The translations under genes were made by a program, and so were the position numbers. The notes under the pieces were generated by a model that worked only from the letters and a program-made list of their open reading frames with translations, made no database searches and was not told where the DNA came from. DNA of 64,000 nt from NCBI GenBank assembly GCA_036497945.1, contig DASXIN010000038.1, forward strand, positions 1 to 64,000. Direction: 5' to 3'. Of this stretch, positions 15,886-23,781 are shown one piece after another. Positions within the stretch are counted from its first letter, which is position 1. The number at the start of each line of letters is the position of its first letter. Source of the DNA: RYN-230 sp036497945 (GTDB lineage: Bacteria; Actinomycetota; Actinomycetes; Streptosporangiales; Streptosporangiaceae).

Positions 15886-18408
15886 TCAGGACGGGCCGCG
15901 CAGCACCGCGCCCACCTGGCGGGCCGCCTCGGCCACCGCGGCCTCCCGGGCCGCGGTCGTCTCCTCCACGGTCAGCGTGCGGTCCGGCGCGCGGAATCGC
16001 AGCGAGTAGGCCAGCGACTTGCGCCCCGCCCCAGCCTGTTCGCCGGTGTAGATGTCGAACAGCCGGACCTCCTCGAGCAGGCCCGGGTAGTCGCTGCCCT
16101 GGACCCCGGTGACCAGGGCGGCCTGCACGGCCGCGGCGGGCACCGCCAGCGGCACCAGCAGCGCGACGTCCTGGGTGGCCACCGGGTAGGGCGATATCTC
16201 CGGGGCCTGGACCGGCGGCAGCCCGGACGCGGCGGCCTCGATAGCCGACATGTCCAGCTCCATCGCGCAGGTCCGGGGGGGCACGCCGAACGCGGTGACG
16301 ACCCGCGGGTGCAGCTCCCCGGCGTGCCCGGCCAGCCACTCCCGGCCGTCGCCGGCCTGCACGAACAGCGCGGCGCACCGGCCGGGATGCCACGGCGCGG
16401 TCTGGCCGGCCCGGATCTCGAAGTTGAGCCGGCTTTCCCGGAGCACCTCGCGGGCGGCCTCGATGGCGTCCTGCCAGCCGGCCAGCCGCCCGGCGCCCCA
16501 CCAGCCGCCCAGCTCGCGCTCCCCGGTCAGCACGGCCGCGATGTGCAGCGGTTGGTCGGGCAGCGCCGCGTCCAGGGTGGCCACCTCCTCGGCCGTCGGG
16601 CCGCGGTCCACCCGCAGGATGGGCGCGGTGCGCGGGCCGCCCGGCGGCTCGTGGAAGACATGGCCGCTCTCGAACAGGCCGATGTCGCCGAAGCCGCGGC
16701 CGATGTTGCGCGTCAGCACCCGGAGCAGGCCGGGCAGCAGCGTGGTGCGCAGCAGCGGCTCGTCGTCGTTCAGCGGGTTGGCGATCCGCGGCGCCCGGCG
16801 GCGCGGGTCGTCCAGCGGCAGCAGCAGCCGGTCATGATCCGCGGCCGAGCTGAACGGCTGGCTGAGCACCTCGGTGTAGCCGGCCAGGGCCAGCGCGCGG
16901 CCGGTGCGCCGGCGCTGCCGTTGCCGGTCGGTCAGGCCGCGGCCGGCCGTGGCCCGCGGCATCCGAACCGGGATGTTCTCGTAGCCCTCCAGCCGGATGA
17001 CCTCCTCGGCCAGGTCCCACGGGTAGCGCAGGTCCGGCCGCCAGGACGGCGGCTGGACGGCCAGCACGCTGGCCGCCTCGGTCACCATGCAGCCCACCTC
17101 GTGCAGCCTGCGCAGTACCGCGTCCTGGCCGTACGCCATGCCGGCCACCCGGTCCGGGTAGTCCAGCGCCATGGCGATCGACACCTCCGGCACGTCCACC
17201 TGGGCGTGCGTGCAGCCTGGCGGCACGGTGCCGCCGCCCAGGCTGGCCAGCAGGGCCACCGCCCGCGCGGTGGCGCGCAGCGGCAGCTCCCGGTCCACGC
17301 CCCGCTCGAAGCGGTAGGACGCCTCGCTGAACAGCTTGTGCCGGCGGCTCTCCCGGGCGATCCCCCGGGCGTCGAAGTGCGCCGCCTCGATGACCAGGTT
17401 GCTCGAACTGTCCGAGATCTCGGTGGCCAGCCCGCCCATCGTGCCGGCCAGCGAGATCGCGCCGGACGAGTCGGCGATGACGATGTCTTCCGGGTCCAGG
17501 TCGCGGAGCACGTGGTCGAGGGTTTCCAGCCGCTCGCCGGGGCGGGCCCGGCGGACCACGATGGGGCCGCGCAGCCTGTCCCGGTCGAACGCGTGCAGCG
17601 GCTGGCCGAGCTCGAGCATCACGTAGTTGGTGATGTCCACGGCCAGCGACACCGAGCGCAGGCCCGCGCGGGCCAGCCGGACCCGGATGGTCAGCGAGGT
17701 GGGCGCCGCCGGGTCGAACCCGCGCACCTCACGCAGCACGAACCGGTCACACCCGGTGGGGTCCTCGATGCTGGCCGGGTAGACCTCTGCGGACACCGCG
17801 GCCACATCCGCAGGCCGCTCCGCGTCGGCCAGGTCGCGGATCGGCAGCTCGTAGGAGATGGCCAGCTCCCGGGCCACGCCGCGGACGGACAGCGCGTAGC
17901 CGCGGTCCGGGGTGACCGCGATGTCCAGCACGTGGTCGGCCAGGCCCGCGTAGGCCACGAAGTCCGCGCCCAGCGGCGCGTCCGGCGGCAGCACCAGGAT
18001 GCCGGAATGATCTTCGCCGATGCCCAGCTCGGCAGCGGAGCAGATCATCCCGTCCGAGATGTGCCCGTAAGTCTTCCGGGCACTGATCTCGAACCCACCG
18101 GGCAGGTGAGCGCCCGGCAGGGCCAGCGGCACCCGGTCCCCCACGGCGAAGTTGACGGCCCCGCAGACCACCCCGCGCGGCTCGGCTTCCCCGGTGCTGA
18201 CCTGGCAGTACCGCACCGGCTTCTTGAACCCGGTGAGTTCCTCGATGGCGGTCACCTCGGCCACCAGCACCCCGGTGATGTCCTGCCCGGCAGGCTCCAC
18301 CGACTCGACCTCCAGCCCGGCCGCGGTGAGCCGCCGGGCCACCTCGGCCGGATCCTGGCCGGGCGCCAGGCCGGCTGCCTCGGCGAGCCAGGACAGTGGG
18401 AGTCGCAT
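15886..18408 (-). CDS. pheT: Phenylalanyl-tRNA synthetase beta subunit
   Basis: Large subunit of the alpha2-beta2 PheRS, including the editing site. The 840-residue protein starts MRLPLSWLAEAAGL and has, in order, a tRNA-binding OB domain (VLVAEVTAIEELTG), B3/B4 editing domain (about 210-400), B5, the catalytic-like core and a C-terminal anticodon-binding domain (RLFDIYTGEQAGAGRKSLAYSLRF). ATG 18408 shares one base with the pheS stop (TGATG), so the two subunits are made in coupled fashion. The frame is open upstream within pheS but only this start gives the conserved N-terminus. Confidence 0.97.
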   Translation of the reverse strand: MRLPLSWLAEAAGLAPGQDPAEVARRLTAAGLEVESVEPAGQDITGVLVAEVTAIEELTGFKKPVRYCQVSTGEAEPRGVVCGAVNFAVGDRVPLALPGAHLPGGFEISARKTYGHISDGMICSAAELGIGEDHSGILVLPPDAPLGADFVAYAGLADHVLDIAVTPDRGYALSVRGVARELAISYELPIRDLADAERPADVAAVSAEVYPASIEDPTGCDRFVLREVRGFDPAAPTSLTIRVRLARAGLRSVSLAVDITNYVMLELGQPLHAFDRDRLRGPIVVRRARPGERLETLDHVLRDLDPEDIVIADSSGAISLAGTMGGLATEISDSSSNLVIEAAHFDARGIARESRRHKLFSEASYRFERGVDRELPLRATARAVALLASLGGGTVPPGCTHAQVDVPEVSIAMALDYPDRVAGMAYGQDAVLRRLHEVGCMVTEAASVLAVQPPSWRPDLRYPWDLAEEVIRLEGYENIPVRMPRATAGRGLTDRQRQRRRTGRALALAGYTEVLSQPFSSAADHDRLLLPLDDPRRRAPRIANPLNDDEPLLRTTLLPGLLRVLTRNIGRGFGDIGLFESGHVFHEPPGGPRTAPILRVDRGPTAEEVATLDAALPDQPLHIAAVLTGERELGGWWGAGRLAGWQDAIEAAREVLRESRLNFEIRAGQTAPWHPGRCAALFVQAGDGREWLAGHAGELHPRVVTAFGVPPRTCAMELDMSAIEAAASGLPPVQAPEISPYPVATQDVALLVPLAVPAAAVQAALVTGVQGSDYPGLLEEVRLFDIYTGEQAGAGRKSLAYSLRFRAPDRTLTVEETTAAREAAVAEAARQVGAVLRGPS

Positions 18409-19529
18409 CAGGCCTCCATCCCGAACGCGCGGCTGAACCGGACGTCGCCCTCCAGGGTGTCCCTGATGTCGGCCAGCCCGTCCCGGACCATCAGGGTCCG
18501 CTCGATGCCCAGGCCGAACGCGAAGCCGCTGTACCGGTCCGGGTCGATGCCGCAGGCGACCAGCACCGCGGGGTTGACCATCCCGCAGCCGGCCAGCTCG
18601 ATCCAGCCCTGGGAGCGGCACACCCGGCACGGCGCACCACCCGGCCGGGTGGACGCGCCGCGGCAGATGTGGCACTCCATGGACACGTCCGCGGATGGCT
18701 CGGTGAACGGGAAGAAGTCGGGCCGCAGCCGGGTGCGCAGCCCTTCGCCGAACATGGCGTCCACGAACGCGCGGATCGCGCCGCGCAGGTCGGCCATGGT
18801 CAGCCCCTCGTCCACGGCCAGGCACTCGATCTGGTGGAACACCGGGCTGTGCGTGGCGTCCAGCGCATCGCTGCGGTAGCACTGGCCCGGGCTGACCACG
18901 TACAGCGGCAGCGGCCGGGTCAGCATGGCCCGGATCTGCACCGGCGAGGTGTGCGTGCGCAGCACCACCCCGGACCGGTCCGACCCGTCCGGGCCGGCCA
19001 CGAACAGGGTGTCCTGCATCTCCCTGGCCGGGTGGTCCGGCGGGAAGTTGAGCGCGTCGAAGTTGTACCACTCGGCTTCGACCTCGGGGCCTTCGGCGAT
19101 CTCGTAGCCCATGGCGACGAACACGTCGGACAGCCGCTCGCCGAGCGTGGTCACCGGATGCCGGGCGCCGGCGGGCTGCCGGTCCCAGGGCAGCGTGACA
19201 TCCACCGCCTCGTCGATCAGCACCCGCTGGTCCCGCTCGGCTTCCAGGTCGGCCTGGCGGACCGCGAGGGCGTCGCCGACCTCGCGCAGCGCGGCGCCGA
19301 CCCGCTTGCCCGCCTCGGCCCGGGCCTCGGGTGGCAGCGCGCCGATCTCGGCCCGGGCCGCGGCCAGCGGCGAGCGGTCCCCGGCGTGCGCCAGCCGGGC
19401 CGCCTTGAGCTCGTCGAGCGTGCCCGCGGCGGCGATGGCGGCCAGCGCCTCATCCCGGTTGCGGGCGACTTCCGCGGCGGACAGGGCGGTCACCTCGACC
19501 GGGTCGTACTGCTTGTTCGGTGCGGACAT
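18408..19529 (-). CDS. pheS: Phenylalanyl-tRNA synthetase alpha subunit
   Basis: Catalytic subunit of PheRS, class II fold. The 373-residue protein has an N-terminal coiled coil for tRNA binding (about 20-110), motif 2 around GQCYRSDALDATHSPVFHQIE and motif 3 GFAFGLGIERTLM. Four Cys (ECHICRG and PCRVCRSQGW) form the insertion common in many bacterial PheS. ATG 19529 has AGGAAG in front. No convincing Phe leader peptide was found in the 140 bases upstream. Confidence 0.97.
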   Translation of the reverse strand: MSAPNKQYDPVEVTALSAAEVARNRDEALAAIAAAGTLDELKAARLAHAGDRSPLAAARAEIGALPPEARAEAGKRVGAALREVGDALAVRQADLEAERDQRVLIDEAVDVTLPWDRQPAGARHPVTTLGERLSDVFVAMGYEIAEGPEVEAEWYNFDALNFPPDHPAREMQDTLFVAGPDGSDRSGVVLRTHTSPVQIRAMLTRPLPLYVVSPGQCYRSDALDATHSPVFHQIECLAVDEGLTMADLRGAIRAFVDAMFGEGLRTRLRPDFFPFTEPSADVSMECHICRGASTRPGGAPCRVCRSQGWIELAGCGMVNPAVLVACGIDPDRYSGFAFGLGIERTLMVRDGLADIRDTLEGDVRFSRAFGMEA

Positions 19530-19670
19530 CGTTCTGCTTCCTGCTGCGCGCTATGGCTAGCTGTGGGCTTACTGGTCACTGGGCAGCTGACGTGCGGCAG
19601 CCCACGGGTGCCGGAAGAAGCCCGCGCCAGGGCGGGAGGCCAGCCGCGGCCGCCGCGCTGCGCCCGCCAG

Positions 19671-20870
19671 CTACCCGAAGTCGGGCAGTCCGGCGGGCAT
19701 GGTAAATCGGAATTCGGCGCCGCCGCCCGGCGCGCCCTGCACGGTGATCGACCCGCCATGCGCCTCGACCAGGCCCTTCACGATGTACAGGCCCAGCCCG
19801 GCCCCGCCGCGCCGCTTGGCCCGCCAGAACTGCCGGAAGATCCGCGGGACCAGTTCCGGGGGTATCCCGTCGCCCTCGTCGCGGACGCTGACCGCGACCG
19901 CTGTGGCCTGGGCACCAGCCGACCCCGGAGCGCTGGCCCGGCTCACCGCGCGCGGGCCGAGGTTGTCGGCGGGCTGTACCACGATTGTTACCGTACCAGC
20001 ACCGTGCCGGACCGCGTTCTCCACCAGGTTGCCCAGGATCTGGTCCACCTTGTCGGCGTCCAGCCAGGTCTCCGGCAGCTCGGCGGGGGCTTCGACGCGG
20101 AACCGCTCCGGCGGGTCACCCGCGGCCACCCGGCCGGCCACAATCTTCTCCGCCCGCTGCGGGATGTCCACCAGCTGGCGGTGGATCTCGATCCGGCCGG
20201 CCTCGATCCGGGACACGTCGAGCAGCTCGGTGATCAGCCGGGTGACCCGGTCCGCGTCGGCGTTGACGGTCTCCAGCATCACCCGCTTCTGGTCGTCGGT
20301 GAACCGGGTCCACTTGGCCAGCAGCGTGGCGGTGAAGCCCTTGACGCTGGTCAGCGGGGAGCGGAGCTCATGGGCCACGGTGGACACCAGGTCGGCCCGG
20401 CTGCGCTCCAGGCGGACCCGCTGCTCCGCGCCGCGCAGGCTGACCACGATGCGCTGCACCGCGCCGGGCTGCACCGAGCCGGGCCAGCTCACTCCGGGCT
20501 TGCCCCGGGGTACCCGCACGTAGCCCAGGGTGACCAGGAACTCGGTGCCGTCCGGCATGACCAGCGGCAGCTCGGGGTGCCTAGTACGGGTGGACAGGCC
20601 CCGGTACGGATCGACGCACGCCCACCAGCTGTGCCCCTCGCTGTCCTGCAGCGGGAGCAACTGCCGGATGTCCCGGCCCAGCGCGTGCTGCGCGGCGATG
20701 CCGGTGAGCCGGGCAGCGGCCTGGTTGAACACGACGATCCGGCCGACATGATCGGCGATGACCAGGCCGTCCGGCAGGTCGTCCGGGCAGACCACGCCGC
20801 CAGACGCCAGCACCTGCCGGGTCGGCACGCTGGCCAGCGCGGCCGCCCGGTCGGGCATGAGCCTGTCCAT
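19671..20870 (-). CDS. Orphan cytosolic PAS sensor histidine kinase
   Basis: Soluble two-component kinase of 399 residues with no membrane helix: an N-terminal PAS domain (about 30-145), a HisKA dimer domain with the phospho-acceptor His167 in AHELRSPLTSVKGF, and a HATPase domain with VENAVRHG, DEGDGIP and GAGLGLYIVKGLVEAHGG. The N, G1 and G2 boxes look intact. No response regulator is next to it. A kinase between pheS and the rRNA methyltransferase gene occurs at the same place in Streptomyces, so the neighbourhood is conserved. The ligand of the PAS domain is unknown. Confidence 0.93.
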   Translation of the reverse strand: MDRLMPDRAAALASVPTRQVLASGGVVCPDDLPDGLVIADHVGRIVVFNQAAARLTGIAAQHALGRDIRQLLPLQDSEGHSWWACVDPYRGLSTRTRHPELPLVMPDGTEFLVTLGYVRVPRGKPGVSWPGSVQPGAVQRIVVSLRGAEQRVRLERSRADLVSTVAHELRSPLTSVKGFTATLLAKWTRFTDDQKRVMLETVNADADRVTRLITELLDVSRIEAGRIEIHRQLVDIPQRAEKIVAGRVAAGDPPERFRVEAPAELPETWLDADKVDQILGNLVENAVRHGAGTVTIVVQPADNLGPRAVSRASAPGSAGAQATAVAVSVRDEGDGIPPELVPRIFRQFWRAKRRGGAGLGLYIVKGLVEAHGGSITVQGAPGGGAEFRFTMPAGLPDFG

Positions 20871-21007
20871 CAGACCGCCGCCTCCGTCCGGCCTTCGGAG
20901 CTTCCTGTGCTCTGCTGGGGCTGCACCGTGAATGACGCAACGTGATCAGACTCTAGCGCCTGCGCAAGGGGCAGCGGCAGCCCCCCGGGGCAGCTGTTCG
21001 CAGCCCG

Positions 21008-21868
21008 TCACTGCTCTCCCAGGGTTCCGGCCACCAGGCTGGGCGCAGCACGCTGGCCTTGCGCCCGGGCCGAGGAGTACAGGCAGACCGCGGCCGCGGC
21101 GGCCAGGTTCAGGCTCTCCGCGCGGCCGTAGATGGGCACCGCGACGATGTCGTCGGCCAGCGCGCGGACCTCGGCCGGCAGGCCCCACGCTTCGTTGCCG
21201 AACAGCCATCCGGTCCCGTCGCTGAGTGTTCCGTCGGTGTGCAGGTCATCCAGGGTCCGGCGAGCGCCGCCGTCGGCGGCCAGCACGCGCAGCCCGGCCG
21301 CGCGCAGCGCCTGGACCGCCTCGGGGACCGGTGTGCCGGTCACCACCGGCAGATGGAACAGGCTGCCCGCGGACGCGCGGACGCATTTGCTGTTGTACGG
21401 GTCCACCGAGGACCCGGCGAAGAGGACCGCGCCCGCACCGGCGGCGTCGGCGGTGCGCAGCACGGTGCCGGCGTTGCCCGGGTCGCGGACGTTGGCCAGG
21501 ATCACCGCCAGCCGCAGCGCGCGGCTGCGCACCGCAGACAGCGGGACGTCGATGAAGCGGCAGACGGCCAGCACGCCCTGCGGTGTGACGGTCTGCGCCA
21601 GCTCGGCCATGACCTCGCCGCTGACCGGGTACACCTCGGCCCCCTGCGCGGCGGCGCGGCTGGCCAGCTCGCCGTAGCGGGCCTGCGCGGTGCCCGTGAT
21701 GAACAGCTCGGATACCACGTCACCGGCGGCCAGTGCCTCACCGACCGCCTGCGGTCCCTCGGCCAGGAACGCCTTGGCCCGCTGGCGGAGCGCCCGCTTG
21801 CCCAGCTGACGGGCCGCCTTGACCCGGGGCGACCGGATGCTGGTCAGCTCGGCGCCGGCCGGCCGCAT
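21008..21868 (-). CDS. TrmH/SpoU-family RNA 2'-O-methyltransferase
   Basis: SAM-dependent ribose methyltransferase acting on tRNA or 23S rRNA, with a knotted SPOUT fold. The 286-residue protein has an N-terminal substrate-binding domain (about 1-110) and SpoU motifs LANVRDPGNAGTVLRTADAAGA, LFGNEAWGLP and VPIYGRAESLNLAAAAAVCLY. The exact nucleotide target cannot be read from sequence. It begins 32 bases after rplT and probably ends the infC-rpmI-rplT transcript; a small hairpin GGGGC-N7-GCCCC lies beyond its stop (20968-20984). Confidence 0.92.
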   Translation of the reverse strand: MRPAGAELTSIRSPRVKAARQLGKRALRQRAKAFLAEGPQAVGEALAAGDVVSELFITGTAQARYGELASRAAAQGAEVYPVSGEVMAELAQTVTPQGVLAVCRFIDVPLSAVRSRALRLAVILANVRDPGNAGTVLRTADAAGAGAVLFAGSSVDPYNSKCVRASAGSLFHLPVVTGTPVPEAVQALRAAGLRVLAADGGARRTLDDLHTDGTLSDGTGWLFGNEAWGLPAEVRALADDIVAVPIYGRAESLNLAAAAAVCLYSSARAQGQRAAPSLVAGTLGEQ

Positions 21869-21899
21869 CAGATCGCCCCCGTGTGCTGCGCGGCCGGCG

Positions 21900-22289
21900 T
21901 CAGGCCGCCGCGCTGGCCGCGTCCGGGCCGGCCTCAGCCAGCGCGGCCTTGGCCACCTCGACCAGGGCGGAGAACGCGGCCGGGTCGCTCACCGCGAGCT
22001 CGGCCAGCATCCGCCGGTCCACCTCGATGTCGGCCAGCCGGAGGCCCTGCACGAACCGGTTGTAGGTAATGCCGTCGGCTCGTGCCGCGGCGTTGATGCG
22101 CTGGATCCACAGCCGCCGGAACGCACCCTTCCGGTCCTTGCGGTCCCGGTAGGCGTACGTCATCGAGTGCAGGACCTGCTCCTTGGCCTTGCGGTAGAGC
22201 CGGGAGCGCTGGCCCCGGTAACCGCTCGCCCGCTCAAGGACAACCCTGCGCTTCTTGTGGGCGTTGACAGCCCGCTTCACGCGTGCCAT
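21900..22289 (-). CDS. rplT: 50S ribosomal protein L20
   Basis: Large-subunit assembly protein that binds 23S rRNA. The 129-residue sequence is typical: MARVKRAVNAHKKRRVVLERASGYRG then RRLWIQRINAAARADGITYNRF. In Firmicutes and E. coli L20 represses its own operon; here any such control is not evident except for the infC leader hairpin. Third gene of infC-rpmI-rplT. Confidence 0.98.
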   Translation of the reverse strand: MARVKRAVNAHKKRRVVLERASGYRGQRSRLYRKAKEQVLHSMTYAYRDRKDRKGAFRRLWIQRINAAARADGITYNRFVQGLRLADIEVDRRMLAELAVSDPAAFSALVEVAKAALAEAGPDAASAAA

Positions 22290-22319
22290 TTCACTGACTC
22301 CCTTGCGGGCCGGGCTGGG

Positions 22320-22514
22320 TTACTTCCCCAGCAGCTTCTTGGTCTTCCTGACGTCCGCCGGGGCCAGCGTCAGGTTGCGGTTCAGCCGCCGGGTTCGCCG
22401 GCTTGACTTGTGCTCCAGCAGGTGGTTCATGTTGGCGCGGCGGCGCATCACCTTGCCGGTCCCGGTGAGCCGGAACCGCTTGGCCGCGCCGCTGTGCGTC
22501 TTCATCTTCGGCAT
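22320..22514 (-). CDS. rpmI: 50S ribosomal protein L35
   Basis: Small basic 64-residue protein, MPKMKTHSGAAKRFRLTGTG to KTKKLLGK, the L35 pattern throughout. The frame is open upstream but ATG 22514 starts the conserved MPKMKTH. It lies between infC and rplT as in nearly all bacteria. Confidence 0.98.
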   Translation of the reverse strand: MPKMKTHSGAAKRFRLTGTGKVMRRRANMNHLLEHKSSRRTRRLNRNLTLAPADVRKTKKLLGK

Positions 22515-22635
22515 GGTGGCCGTTGTCTCCGTGTTCGTTGCGTGCCGTGGCGGCACGGGTGCCTCGGATGCCTGCCGGCATCCGCTGTCATTGGTGCCCC
22601 CGGCAGCTAAGACTGAGGTGCGGTCCGGTCCTTGC

Positions 22636-23352
22636 TCAGGCGCCCGCCTGCTCCCCGGTGCCCGCCGCCCCATTCTGGCCAGAGCTGTGCTGGTTGCCAT
22701 TGGCCTGGCTGGCGCTGGGCTGGCTGGCGCTGGGCTGGCTGGCCCCGCCGGGCGGAGCCGCCGGTCGGCGTGGCCGGGGCACCGGCCGCGGTGCCTCAGC
22801 CGCGTCCCGGGCCGCGCTGCGCTCGGACTTGGACTCGCTCTTCTTGCGGTGCGGTCCGATCACCATGATCATGTTCCGGCCGTCCTGCTTGGGCTGGGCT
22901 TCCACGAAGCCGAGCTCCTCGACGTCACCGGCCAGGCGCTGCAGCAGCCGGAACCCGAGTTCGGGCCGGGACTGCTCGCGTCCGCGGAACATGATGGTCA
23001 CCTTGACCTTGTCACCCTGCTTGAGGAACCGCTCAACGTGACCCTTCTTGGTCCCGTAGTCGTGCGGGTCGATCTTCGGCCGGAGCTTGATCTCCTTGAT
23101 GACCGTCTGCGCCTGGTTCTTGCGTGACTCGCGGGCCTTGAGCGCGGACTCGTACTTGAACTTTCCGTAGTCCATCAGCTTGCAGACCGGCGGGCGCGCG
23201 GTGGGCGCAACCTCCACCAAGTCGAGGTCGGATTCCTGAGCCAGCCGGAGCGCGTCGTTTAGTGCGACGATCCCGACCTGCTCGCCGTTGGGACCGACGA
23301 GCCGCACTTCGGGGACGCGGATACGATCGTTGATACGGGGTTCGGCGCTAAT
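22636..23352 (-). CDS. infC: Translation initiation factor IF-3, apparent ATT start
   Basis: IF-3 binds the 30S subunit and checks start-codon fidelity. The conserved protein begins ISAEPRINDRIRVPEVRLVG, and the two domains are complete to about residue 175, followed by a 60-residue Pro/Ser/Gln-rich tail. AAGGAGGTCAC stands directly before ATT (23352-23350), the first codon of ISAEP, and no ATG/GTG fits nearby. A non-AUG start of infC is the known basis of IF-3 autoregulation in E. coli, so ATT is preferred; the alternatives are in-frame codons far upstream, inside the leader hairpin region. The product would be 238 residues. Confidence 0.9.
   Translation of the reverse strand: MSAEPRINDRIRVPEVRLVGPNGEQVGIVALNDALRLAQESDLDLVEVAPTARPPVCKLMDYGKFKYESALKARESRKNQAQTVIKEIKLRPKIDPHDYGTKKGHVERFLKQGDKVKVTIMFRGREQSRPELGFRLLQRLAGDVEELGFVEAQPKQDGRNMIMVIGPHRKKSESKSERSAARDAAEAPRPVPRPRRPAAPPGGASQPSASQPSASQANGNQHSSGQNGAAGTGEQAGA
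22696..22745. repeat. 15-bp tandem repeat in the infC tail
   Basis: Units of about GGGCTGGCTGGCGCT repeat here in infC and encode SQPSA SQPSA SQ on the minus strand. It lies in the unconserved C-terminal extension, so the repeat number can vary without harm to the IF-3 core. Confidence 0.75.
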
Positions 23353-23454
23353 GTGACCTCCTTGGGCCTGGTCACCATCCGGGCCCCATGCCCGGATCGG
23401 CTGCGCTGCGACCATCCCGCGGAACTCTCCCCGGCGGCGTCTTCCTGCCGCACG

Positions 23455-23487
23455 AAAAAGGGCCCCGCACCGGTGCATGCGAAGCCC
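23455..23487 (-). terminator. Intrinsic terminator in the infC leader (candidate attenuator)
   Basis: On the minus strand GGGCTTCGCA, an 8-base loop and TGCGGGGCCC form a 10-bp stem (two G-U pairs), followed by TTTTT. It ends about 100 bases before the infC ATT start. No other gene precedes it on this strand except the sigma-like gene 1.3 kb upstream in another transcript, so leader attenuation of infC-rpmI-rplT is the natural reading. Confidence 0.65.
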
Positions 23488-23781
23488 ACCTAACACACAA
23501 CCCCTGCTCCGGACTCCCGCAGCAGGAGAGGTCGTCGACCGGAACTGGCAGCCCCCTACCGAATGCCCGCACAAAGACGGTCACTCGGGGGGCGGTTCGC
23601 CCGGCCTGCCTGGCCAGCCCAGGAGGCCGACAGGCTACCCGCCAGCCTAGTGGCCGGCTAGGTGGGAGGTGGTCCTCCGCTTGCACGCCCAACACGGACA
23701 TGCCGGGCTGGTCGTAGTTAAGAGTAACAGCAATACACCGCCCCGTGGTATTCCCGGCGGCCGCCCCAGCGGGCCGCTGAC
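23488..23781 (-). other. infC upstream leader and promoter region
   Basis: About 290 bases without a gene between the end of the sigma-remnant gene and the infC attenuator. The least GC-rich part is 23715-23745, which reads TATTGCTGTTACTCTTAAC on the minus strand and may hold the promoter, but no clean -35/-10 pair can be named. The rest is GC-rich leader. Confidence 0.4.

Noticed and set aside
19530..19670. Phe leader peptide or T-box in front of pheS
   Set aside because: No short ORF rich in TTC/TTT codons with a ribosome site and no T-box sequence were found; a small GCGGG/CCCGC hairpin with a poor T-tract (19621-19636) is more likely the end of the kinase transcript.
16309..20945. Two plus-strand open frames of about 850 codons
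   Set aside because: They are mirror images of pheT, pheS and the histidine kinase, whose products are fully recognisable on the other strand.
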